From positions 1 through 42,574 of the forward strand of contig CANQBS010000015.1 in the NCBI GenBank assembly GCA_947589075.1: a DNA stretch of 42,574 nt. The letters run 5' to 3'. The notes under the pieces are model-generated. The model was not told where the DNA came from and searched no databases. It saw only the letters and a program-made list of their open reading frames with translations. Both the position numbers and the translations under genes were made by a program. Shown here piece by piece: positions 16,070-23,356 of the stretch. The DNA is from an uncultured Acetatifactor sp. (GTDB lineage Bacteria > Bacillota > Clostridia > Lachnospirales > Lachnospiraceae). The first letter of the stretch is position 1; every line of letters starts with the position of its first letter.

Positions 16070-18634
16070 ATGGAGATGAATATGGAGATCACCCGGCTCG
16101 ACGGCAGATATAAATTAAAATATTTTGAACATGGCACCTTTGACATTCAGGACATTATATGCGATAATTTTTACCCAGAAGAATGGCTGGATGCTTATGT
16201 ACCGGAAGATGTTCGGACAACGCTGAAAAGGGCGGGATATCTGGACGGATATTATTACGGGAAAAATCTGGACCGGGAAAGATGGATCGACGAGGCGGAC
16301 TGGGTTTACGTACATTTCTTTGAAGCGGGAGAGGACCTGAGAGGACAGGAAAATATCCTTTGTCTGGAGGGAGTCGATACCGTTGCCCGGGTGTGGCTGA
16401 ACGGAACCTTCCTCGGGATGTGCGCCAATATGTTTCTTCCCCATGAATTTGATGTTACGGATGCCCTGCTTTATGGGAAGACGAACAGGCTGACCGTACA
16501 GATCCTGTCCCCCATAGGTTATACCCGGGGAATATCCCGGGAAGGGATATTCCCCAAAGAGGACACTACCAGAATGCTGCTGCGCAAATCCCAGATGAAC
16601 TGGGGCTGGGATTTTTGCGGGCACTGTCTGAGCGCCGGTCTGTGGAAAAGTGTTTTCCTCAAAAGCAGAAGGGAAGAAGCTTTGGGGAGTGTGAGCCTGA
16701 CCACCCAGAGTCTGGAGGGAGAGGGTGCCAGGCTGCGCCTGCTTTGCGAGGTGATGGACTGGAAAAGAGATTTAAGCTGCCTGACCGTCAGTCTTGAACT
16801 CATGGAAGAGGGGAAAAGGGTTCTGTCCCGCGAATATCCTGCAAAAGAGGTATTGGATGAAACATTCCTTTTTGACCGGCCCAGATTGTGGTGGCCAAAG
16901 CCTTATGGGGAACCGTTTTTGTATGATGTGGAGGTGGGCCTGTGGGATGGAGAACACCTGCTGGATCATAAGAGATTCAGGACGGGCATCCGCGGGATAC
17001 AGCTGCTGCAGGAAAAGGATGAAAAGGGAAGAAGCTTTTTGTTCTGCATTAACGGCAGACGTCTGTTTATCAGGGGAGCCAACTGGGTGCCCCTCAATGC
17101 GGTTTACGGAGAGATCAGGGACGAGGATTACGACGCCTGCTTTAGAAGAGTCCTGGATTCTAACCTTTCCATGCTTCGGGTCTGGGGAGGCGGCATCTAT
17201 GAGTCGGATCATTTCCTTGATCTGTGTGATGAAAACGGGATCCTGATCTTTCAGGATATGATGCTGGCCTGCGGCATATTTCCCCAGGAGGAAGGGTTCC
17301 TTAAGGAGGTTTATGAAGAGGTACGGGCAATTGTCAAGAAATATCTGGGAAGAACCTGTATGGCGGTCTGGTCCGCGGACAACGAACTGGACGAGGCATA
17401 CAGATGGTATGAAATGCTGCCGCGCTTCAAGGAAAACAAGGTGAATCGTGAGGCAGTGCGCAGGGCTGTGGAGGAAACCGATCTTTCCAGACCCTTTCTG
17501 GTAAGCTGTCCCTGCAGTCCCTTTGAAGAGGAACCGGGAGGGGACGACCCCAATTCGGATCTGCAGGGGGACATGCATCTATATTTGACGCGTTTTGTGA
17601 AGGAAAACGAATATTATTATAAGAAGATTTTGGAGATAGAGCCCCGTTTCATGAGTGAGTACGGTTTTTGCAGCCTGCCATGGGAACCCTCCTATTATCG
17701 TTTCAATTTCCGCCGGGAAAAGCTGGAGCTGGAACGGAATCCCTGGCTCGCCCATCTGGATTGGTTCAACCGCCTGCAGGAAGAGGGCAGGATTTCGGAA
17801 CTCATCTATGCCACTCAGTTTACTCATGCGGAAGCATTAAAATATTGGATTGAATATCTGCGCAGTCTGAAATGGCACTGCGGAGGTTCTTTATACTGGA
17901 AGTTTAACGATCCCGTGGCGCCCAACCGGGAGGATATGCTGTTTCCCACCCTCATGTCCTGCCTGGACTTTTACGGACTTCCAAAGCTGGCCTATTACTA
18001 TGCAAGGCGTGCTTATGAGGACAGGATCCTTGCGTTTCGGGAGGATCTGGATGGAAATCTGTATGTATATGGCTGCAGCGAGCTGGACGGGGATCTTGCA
18101 GGACGCCTGCATCTGGAGGTACGGACCTATGGGGGAGACTGCCTGTGGCAGGAAGATCTGGAAAGTGTGCTGCCCGGGGATGGGGCCGCCCTTCTTTATA
18201 AGCTGTCTGTCCGGGAACGGAACCGCTTTCCGGAATACGCCTGTTATGTATACGCCGCTTTCCTGTGGGAGGGAGGCAGGCTGGAAAATCGTTTCCATTT
18301 TACTGACCTGGGCGGCTGGGAAAAGGTTTCTCTTCCGGAAGCTCATTTAAACCTGGAAATCCTCTCATTAGGGGAGGATTGGATGGAAGCTGAGGTATGG
18401 GCGGACACCTATGCTCAGGATATGATGCTTTCTGTTCTGGATGAAGACGTTTATTTTAGCGATAATGGTTTTTGCCTGGAAGGAAACAGGCGGGTGAGGA
18501 TACAGGTAAAAATAGTCGGGTGTGCAAAGGAAAAAGGTCTCATGCGGCTTCGCGCGGTCAACGGCGAAGCGGTGAGCCGGGAATATACATTAGAAAAGAC
18601 GTCAGCCGAGGCGGTAAGCCGTAAAGCACATTAG
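16070..18634 (+). CDS. GH2 family beta-mannosidase-like glycosidase
   Basis: An 854-residue GH2 enzyme. Domain order is an N-terminal jelly roll (about 1-190, with V-A-R-V-W-L-N-G-T-F-L-G), an immunoglobulin-like domain, then a TIM barrel beginning near R-G-A-N-W-V-P. Catalytic residues are visible: acid/base Glu439 in A-D-N-E-L-D and nucleophile Glu530 in M-S-E-Y-G-F. The R-G-A-N-W-V-P and W-G-G-G-I-Y-E segments are typical of beta-mannosidases, including enzymes acting on the Man-beta-GlcNAc core of N-glycans. No signal peptide. ATG 16070, 16076 and 16082 are all possible starts, with GGAG preceding the later ones. Its 3' end is a 41-bp duplication that creates the present stop codon. The GntR regulator gene follows by 39 bp. 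Confidence 0.87.
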   Translation: MEMNMEITRLDGRYKLKYFEHGTFDIQDIICDNFYPEEWLDAYVPEDVRTTLKRAGYLDGYYYGKNLDRERWIDEADWVYVHFFEAGEDLRGQENILCLEGVDTVARVWLNGTFLGMCANMFLPHEFDVTDALLYGKTNRLTVQILSPIGYTRGISREGIFPKEDTTRMLLRKSQMNWGWDFCGHCLSAGLWKSVFLKSRREEALGSVSLTTQSLEGEGARLRLLCEVMDWKRDLSCLTVSLELMEEGKRVLSREYPAKEVLDETFLFDRPRLWWPKPYGEPFLYDVEVGLWDGEHLLDHKRFRTGIRGIQLLQEKDEKGRSFLFCINGRRLFIRGANWVPLNAVYGEIRDEDYDACFRRVLDSNLSMLRVWGGGIYESDHFLDLCDENGILIFQDMMLACGIFPQEEGFLKEVYEEVRAIVKKYLGRTCMAVWSADNELDEAYRWYEMLPRFKENKVNREAVRRAVEETDLSRPFLVSCPCSPFEEEPGGDDPNSDLQGDMHLYLTRFVKENEYYYKKILEIEPRFMSEYGFCSLPWEPSYYRFNFRREKLELERNPWLAHLDWFNRLQEEGRISELIYATQFTHAEALKYWIEYLRSLKWHCGGSLYWKFNDPVAPNREDMLFPTLMSCLDFYGLPKLAYYYARRAYEDRILAFREDLDGNLYVYGCSELDGDLAGRLHLEVRTYGGDCLWQEDLESVLPGDGAALLYKLSVRERNRFPEYACYVYAAFLWEGGRLENRFHFTDLGGWEKVSLPEAHLNLEILSLGEDWMEAEVWADTYAQDMMLSVLDEDVYFSDNGFCLEGNRRVRIQVKIVGCAKEKGLMRLRAVNGEAVSREYTLEKTSAEAVSRKAH

Positions 18635-18660
18635 GAAAAATGCCCGCCGAGGCGGACAAG
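18564..18660. repeat. 41-bp tandem duplication across the GH2 stop codon
   Basis: Units begin GCGAAGCGG at 18564 and GCCGAGGCGG at 18605 and 18646 (last partial). Because 41 is not a multiple of three, the ATTAG in the first copy is read T-T-A G.. (Leu-Glu) and in the second copy as the TAG stop at 18632-18634. Confidence 0.9.
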
Positions 18661-18673
18661 GGGATGAAAAGAA

Positions 18674-19789
18674 ATGAAACAGGTTCCGTTGTATGAACAG
18701 ATTTACCAATCCATTCTAAGGGATATTGAGAACAAGGTCTACCAGCCGGGGGAAAAGCTGCCGTCGGACAAGGAATTGTCGGATCTGTACCATGTCAGCC
18801 GGATCACATCGAAGAAAGCCATGAGTATGCTGGCAGAAGAGGACAGGATCGTGCGCCTGCCGGGGAAGGGTTCCTTTGTGGCCCGGACGCAGAAGAATTT
18901 TCCAAAGCGTTCACAGCCCGGAACGGGAAGAAAGCTGATCGGTGTGATCCTGGATTCTTTTAGTCCCAGCTTCGCCTGCTTGATCTTAAGGAGCATCCAG
19001 ACAGCCTGCGAGGAAAAGGGTTATAATATGGTGCTCCGCTGCTCGGAAGGAAGTCTGAAAAAAGAAACCTGCGCCATCGAGGAGCTGGTGAATCTGGGAG
19101 TTTGCGGCTTTGTCATCATGTGCGTACATGATGAAAACTATAATGAAAGGATCCTGCAGCTGGTGCTGGAGCATTTTCCGATCGTTACCATAGATAGGAA
19201 GCTAAAGGGGATTTCCGTTTCTTTTGTAGGGACGGATAATGTGAGCGCCGCCAGGGAGCTGACAGGATATTTGCTGGATAAAGGATACCGTAAGATCAGC
19301 TTTGTGCGTCCCAAGGCCCATGAGACCACGACTTTGATGGACAGGCAGCAGGGATTTGTCACAGCCTTTCTGGACCGCGGCATGATCGCGGATGAAGCCC
19401 TTTGGATCACGGATCTGCAGTCTACGCTTCCCAGGATGGGGAAGGATGAATGTCTGAAACAGGATATTGAACTGGTGGACCGCTTCCTGGAGGAACATCC
19501 GGATGTGGAAGCTTTCATGGCGACGGAATATGAGCTGGCAAAGATCATAAGACATTGTTTGATCCGCAGGGGAACCTACAGGGGAGATGCGGTGGCGTGT
19601 TTTGACGGACTGGAAGATTTTCCCGGCGAGGCCGAATTTACCCATGTTGTTCAGGGAGAAGCGGAGATAGGGCAGAAATGTATGGAACTGCTGCTTCAGG
19701 CCATCCAGGGCGCGGGAAAGCCGGAGACGGTGATGGTTCCCTATAAGATCGTGAAAAGAGATGAAAATAATGAGAAGAGACAAAAATAA
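18674..19789 (+). CDS. GntR-LacI hybrid transcriptional regulator (AraR-like architecture)
   Basis: A 371-residue cytosolic regulator. Residues 1-70 are a GntR winged helix: P-L-Y-E-Q-I-Y, G-E-K-L-P-S-D-K-E-L-S, V-S-R-I-T-S-K-K-A, then the wing G-K-G-S-F-V-A. Residues from about 85 form a LacI-type periplasmic-binding-like sugar sensor (I-G-V-I-L-D-S-F, V-T-I-D-R-K, F-V-G-T-D-N and C-F-D-G-L-E-D segments). Such hybrids, exemplified by AraR, repress sugar operons and are released by a sugar ligand. It sits between the GH2 and GH125 genes of block B; the palindrome overlapping the promoter at 12251-12281 is the most likely local target. A ribosome site (AAGGGGATGAAAAGAA) precedes ATG 18674. Confidence 0.92.
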   Translation: MKQVPLYEQIYQSILRDIENKVYQPGEKLPSDKELSDLYHVSRITSKKAMSMLAEEDRIVRLPGKGSFVARTQKNFPKRSQPGTGRKLIGVILDSFSPSFACLILRSIQTACEEKGYNMVLRCSEGSLKKETCAIEELVNLGVCGFVIMCVHDENYNERILQLVLEHFPIVTIDRKLKGISVSFVGTDNVSAARELTGYLLDKGYRKISFVRPKAHETTTLMDRQQGFVTAFLDRGMIADEALWITDLQSTLPRMGKDECLKQDIELVDRFLEEHPDVEAFMATEYELAKIIRHCLIRRGTYRGDAVACFDGLEDFPGEAEFTHVVQGEAEIGQKCMELLLQAIQGAGKPETVMVPYKIVKRDENNEKRQK

Positions 19790-19804
19790 TTGGAGATAAG
19801 GCGC

Positions 19805-21085
19805 ATGGAAATTCCTAAAATACTGGTGAAGAAGGCAGAGGAACTGGAACGCTATTACCGGAAGTATTATCCAAAGGCGGCGCCTTTGGCAAAGCAGTGT
19901 TTTCTGAACACGATGGAAACGACTGTGAAGAGATCCGGAGACGATTATTTTGTGATCACGGGGGATCTTCCCGCCATGTGGCTGCGGGACTCCTCCTATC
20001 AGGTGATGCACTATGTCAGATATGCCGCGCAGGAAGAGGAACTTCGGGATATCATCCGCGGCATTATCCGCAGGCAGACCAGGATGGTGCTTCTGGATCC
20101 TTATGCGAATGCCTTTAACGAGGAGCCTAACGGCAGGGGCTTTACAGGAGACCTGACAGAAATGAACAGCCATATTTGGGAACGAAAATATGAAATGGAT
20201 TCCCTCTGTGCCCCTATTTATCTGGCATACAGATATTGGCGGCTGGCTGACGGTACGGATATTTTCGACAGGGACTGGATGAGACTGCTGTTTCAGGTGT
20301 ACAAAGTTTTTAAAACGGAGCAGAGGCATGAAGAGTCAAATTACACCTTTGTGCGTCCGGACTGTCCGGAGACGGACACGCTGCCCTGCCAGGGTCTGGG
20401 GAATCCGGTGGGCTATACCGGAATGACCTGGACAGGTTTCAGGCCCTCCGACGACCGCTGTATTTACGGATACCTGGTTCCTGCTGAAATGATGGGAGTC
20501 CGGGCGCTGTTATACGGGGCGGAAATGCTGGAGGAAGTATACGGGGACGGAGACGGCGGACTTAAGCTGCGGGTTCTGGCTTCCCAAATGGAACAGGGGA
20601 TCCGCAGATACGGTATCGTGGAGCATGAACATTACGGAAAGATGTATGCCTATGAAACAGACGGGCTTGGCAATTATGTGCTGATGGACGACGCAAACTG
20701 CCCCAGTTTACTGTCCCTTCCTTACCTGGACTGCTGCGGTAAGGATGATGAGATCTATTTGAATACCAGGAGATTTATCCTGTCGGAGGCAAATCCCTAT
20801 TTTTACAGCGGGAAATGTCTGAGGGGAGTCGGAAGTCCCCATACCAAAGAAGGGAATGTGTGGCCCATCGGCATTACGATGCAGGCGCTGACCTCGCAAA
20901 GCAGGGAGGAGAAGCTTTTTTGCCTGGAAATGCTTATGGACAGCCATGCGGGAACCTTTTACATGCATGAGTCTGTGAACGCTGACCTGCCCCAGGACTA
21001 TACCAGACCCTGGTTTGCCTGGGCCAACAGCCTGTTCGCGGAGCTGCTGATCCGGATCATGGAAGAAGGAATTTTAGAAGAATAA
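19805..21085 (+). CDS. GH125 exo-alpha-1,6-mannosidase
   Basis: A 426-residue (alpha/alpha)6-type enzyme of GH125 (formerly DUF1237), metal-independent inverting exo-alpha-1,6-mannosidases. Recognisable family segments are D-L-P-A-M-W-L-R-D-S, a D-P-Y-A-N-A-F-N-E block, W-E-R-K-Y-E-M-D-S-L, and the late H-E-S-V-N with T-R-P-W-F-A-W-A-N-S. No signal peptide, so it works on imported mannosides such as N-glycan or yeast-mannan fragments. ATG 19805 is preceded by GGAGATAAGG; an in-frame TTG at 19790 lies immediately after the regulator stop but has no better site. It is the last gene of block B. With the GH2 enzyme it supports mannose-containing substrates. Confidence 0.94.
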   Translation: MEIPKILVKKAEELERYYRKYYPKAAPLAKQCFLNTMETTVKRSGDDYFVITGDLPAMWLRDSSYQVMHYVRYAAQEEELRDIIRGIIRRQTRMVLLDPYANAFNEEPNGRGFTGDLTEMNSHIWERKYEMDSLCAPIYLAYRYWRLADGTDIFDRDWMRLLFQVYKVFKTEQRHEESNYTFVRPDCPETDTLPCQGLGNPVGYTGMTWTGFRPSDDRCIYGYLVPAEMMGVRALLYGAEMLEEVYGDGDGGLKLRVLASQMEQGIRRYGIVEHEHYGKMYAYETDGLGNYVLMDDANCPSLLSLPYLDCCGKDDEIYLNTRRFILSEANPYFYSGKCLRGVGSPHTKEGNVWPIGITMQALTSQSREEKLFCLEMLMDSHAGTFYMHESVNADLPQDYTRPWFAWANSLFAELLIRIMEEGILEE

Positions 21086-21089
21086 AGCA

Positions 21090-21118
21090 TTGACACAGTA
21101 TCGGTAAGGTGTTATGAT
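21090..21118 (+). promoter_or_regulatory. Sigma-A promoter of the dapA leader
   Basis: A perfect TTGACA (21090-21095), a 17-bp spacer and TATGAT (21113-21118) lie just after the GH125 stop and 15 bp before the riboswitch P1 strand. This is the best consensus promoter seen in the window. Confidence 0.85.
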
Positions 21119-21130
21119 AAATTCATATAG

Positions 21131-21298
21131 GAGATAGAGGTCGCGTATTTCAAAAGTACTTTCTCGGATGTGACAGGCACAGGTGATGAGGGCGGAAAGG
21201 GGAATGCGCCGAAAGAGGAGAGAACCTGGAGCTCGAATCTTGGGCATGGGGTGAAGAATCCCATGACTGTCATCCGATATGCGGATGGAGGGCTATCG
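21131..21298 (+). promoter_or_regulatory. Lysine riboswitch (L-box) upstream of dapA
   Basis: The leader has the L-box hallmarks: GATAGAGGTCGCG at the 5' P1 side, an AGTA segment, GGGCGGAAAGGGGAATGCGCCGAAAG in the core (positions 21190-21215), and GGAGGGCTATC closing P1 (GATAG at 21133-21137 pairs CTATC at 21293-21297). L-boxes bind lysine and stop transcription of lysine genes. The downstream hairpin at 21314-21337 is the expected terminator, and dapA is the regulated gene, which agrees. I recognised this by motifs, not by a covariance model. Confidence 0.88.
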
Positions 21299-21313
21299 AA
21301 AAGCTGATATTTT

Positions 21314-21345
21314 CGCCGGCGCTCCTTTGCGCCGGCGTTTATTGT
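21314..21345 (+). terminator. Riboswitch-controlled terminator
   Basis: CGCCGGCGC (21314-21322) and GCGCCGGCG (21329-21337) form a perfect 9-bp stem with a six-base loop, followed by TTTATT. Its position after the aptamer fits lysine-dependent termination. Confidence 0.85.
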
Positions 21346-21406
21346 CCGGCAAAAGTTATTGTGATCACATAAAGCAGAGCCCGGGACGGAGTTTGTGAGG
21401 GGACCC

Positions 21407-21484
21407 AGGACAGAACCTAGGACAAAGCCCAGGACAGGACCCAGGACAGGACCTAGGACAGAGCCCAAGACGAAGCTCAGGGCG
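21407..21484. repeat. 12-bp tandem repeat, six copies plus a partial one, in the dapA leader
   Basis: AGGACAGGACCC-type units start every 12 bp from 21407 to 21467, ending just before the GGAGG ribosome site of dapA. The array would be transcribed only when the riboswitch permits read-through. No function is evident. Confidence 0.92.
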
Positions 21485-21497
21485 GAATGGAGGAAAA

Positions 21498-22382
21498 ATG
21501 GCTATTTTTAAAGGCGCGGGCGTCGCGATCGTGACACCCATGAAGGAAAACGGAGAAGTAAATTATGAGAGCATGGCAAAGCTGGTGGAGTTCCAGATCG
21601 AGAACGGAACGGACGCTGTCATTGTCTGCGGCACCACAGGCGAGTCTTCTACCCTGACCCATGAGGAGCATCTGGATGTGATCGGGGAGTGCGTGAAGAT
21701 GGTGGCGGGCCGGATCCCTGTGATCGCGGGCACCGGTTCCAACTGCACGGAGACGGCGGTTTATCTTTCCACAGAGGCGGAAAAGCTGGGAGTGGACGGT
21801 CTGCTTCTGGTAAGCCCTTATTATAATAAGGCGACCCAGAACGGTTTATACAGGCATTTCAGGACGGTGGCGGAGTCCGTAAAGCTTCCGATCCTGCTTT
21901 ATAATGTGCCCAGCCGGACCGGCTGCAACATCCTTCCTGAGACGGTGGTGAGGCTGTGCAGGGATGTGGAGAATATCGTGGGAGTCAAGGAAGCCAGCGG
22001 CAATATCAGCCAGATCGCCCATCTTGCGGCGATTTCCCAGGGATGTGTGGATATATATTCCGGCAACGACGACCAGATCGTTCCGATCATGGCTTTAGGA
22101 GGACTGGGCGTGATCTCCGTATTGTCCAATGTGGCGCCGAGGCAGACCCATGAGATCTGTCAGAAGTTCCTGGATGGCGATGTGGCAGGCAGCCGCAAAA
22201 TGCAGCTGGAGGCCATGAATCTGTGCAACGCTTTGTTCTGCGAGGTGAACCCGATTCCGGTGAAGAAGGCGTTAAACCTTATGGGCATGAATGCCGGAAC
22301 CCTGCGCATGCCCCTGACGGAGATGGAGGACGCCAACGCCGCGAAGCTGGAGAAGGTTATGAAGGAGTACGGGATCCTGTAA
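21498..22382 (+). CDS. dapA: 4-hydroxy-tetrahydrodipicolinate synthase
   Basis: Condenses pyruvate with aspartate semialdehyde in the first step dedicated to lysine and diaminopimelate. The 294-residue length is standard. Lys164 in V-G-V-K-E-A-S-G is the Schiff-base lysine, Y-N-V-P-S-R-T-G carries the catalytic tyrosine, and C-G-T-T-G-E-S is the usual N-terminal active-site strand. ATG 21498 follows GGAGGAAAA. It sits downstream of a lysine riboswitch and 23 bp before dapB, forming a lysine-feedback-controlled pair. Confidence 0.97.
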   Translation: MAIFKGAGVAIVTPMKENGEVNYESMAKLVEFQIENGTDAVIVCGTTGESSTLTHEEHLDVIGECVKMVAGRIPVIAGTGSNCTETAVYLSTEAEKLGVDGLLLVSPYYNKATQNGLYRHFRTVAESVKLPILLYNVPSRTGCNILPETVVRLCRDVENIVGVKEASGNISQIAHLAAISQGCVDIYSGNDDQIVPIMALGGLGVISVLSNVAPRQTHEICQKFLDGDVAGSRKMQLEAMNLCNALFCEVNPIPVKKALNLMGMNAGTLRMPLTEMEDANAAKLEKVMKEYGIL

Positions 22383-22405
22383 AAAGATCCGGAATGGAGA
22401 ATAAA

Positions 22406-23161
22406 ATGGTAAGATTGATCATGCATGGTTGCAACGGCAGAATGGGACAGATGATCAGCGGGATCGCCGCATCTGACCCAGAAGTGGAGATCGCAGCGGG
22501 GGTGGATACCAGGGATGACGGACATAACCCTTATCCGGTATTTGGGTGCCTCGGTGACTGCAGCGTGGAGGCGGACTGCCTGATCGATTTCTCTACGGCC
22601 TCTGCGGTGGACGGCGTTTTGGATTATTGTGTGGAGAAAGGGCTTCCCTGTGTGCTGTGCACCACAGGCTTAAGTCCTGAACAGATTACAAGGGTGAAGG
22701 AGGCTGCGGACAGGGTGGCGGTCTTAAGATCGGCCAATATGTCCCTGGGGATCAATCTGCTGCTCAAGCTTTTGAAGGAAGCAGCGGCTGTCCTGGCAAA
22801 TGCGGGCTTCGATGTGGAAATCGTGGAGAAGCATCACAGAAGGAAGCTGGACGCTCCCAGCGGAACAGCTATTGCCCTGGCGGATTCCATCAACGACGCC
22901 CTTGGCAATGAATATGAATATGTTTACGACAGAAGCGGCAGGAGACAGGAGCGGCCGGAGAAGGAGATCGGCATCAGCGCCCTGCGGGGCGGCACCATTG
23001 TGGGAGAGCATGATGTGATCTTCGCGGGAGAAGACGAGGTGATCACTTTTTCCCATACTGCCAATTCCCGCGCCGTATTCGGCAAAGGGGCTGTGGAGGC
23101 GGCGAAGTTCCTTGCAGGGAAAGGCGCTGGTCTGTACGATATGAGCGATGTGATCGGCTGA
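22406..23161 (+). CDS. dapB: 4-hydroxy-tetrahydrodipicolinate reductase
   Basis: NAD(P)H-dependent second step of the diaminopimelate branch. The 251-residue protein has the dinucleotide turn G-C-N-G-R-M-G near residue 8, the catalytic block E-K-H-H-R-R-K-L-D-A-P-S-G-T-A, and G-E-H-D-V. I prefer ATG 22406, which has TGGAG six bases upstream; ATG 22394 would add four residues, and reading further upstream would enter dapA. Co-transcribed with dapA from the riboswitch promoter. No terminator was clear after it; the spacer to fbp contains imperfect repeats of TCATAATGAA-type sequence at about 23209-23310. Confidence 0.96.
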   Translation: MVRLIMHGCNGRMGQMISGIAASDPEVEIAAGVDTRDDGHNPYPVFGCLGDCSVEADCLIDFSTASAVDGVLDYCVEKGLPCVLCTTGLSPEQITRVKEAADRVAVLRSANMSLGINLLLKLLKEAAAVLANAGFDVEIVEKHHRRKLDAPSGTAIALADSINDALGNEYEYVYDRSGRRQERPEKEIGISALRGGTIVGEHDVIFAGEDEVITFSHTANSRAVFGKGAVEAAKFLAGKGAGLYDMSDVIG

Positions 23162-23208
23162 CAGGTATTGTTTCAGTATCCTTTTTCAAGTGAGTGTATC
23201 CGGTTGTA

Positions 23209-23310
23209 TCCTGCCATAATGAACGGTTGACAGGAATCGACGATTCAGGCTTCCTGTTCAAGCGCATCCGGTCATAATGAAAAGGTTATAATGAACGGGT
23301 CATAATAAAC
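23209..23310. repeat. Degenerate CATAATGAAC-type repeats between dapB and fbp
   Basis: CATAATGAAC, CATAATGAAA, TATAATGAAC and CATAATAAAC occur within 100 bp, three of them spaced 15-16 bp apart from 23272 onward. They are imperfect and noncoding. A bulged hairpin (TTGACAGGAA with TTCCTGTTCAA) lies among them but lacks a T-tract. Confidence 0.6.
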
Positions 23311-23356
23311 AGAGCAAAGAATACGCGGATCGGAGAGGGGCCGGAATTTTCCGGGA

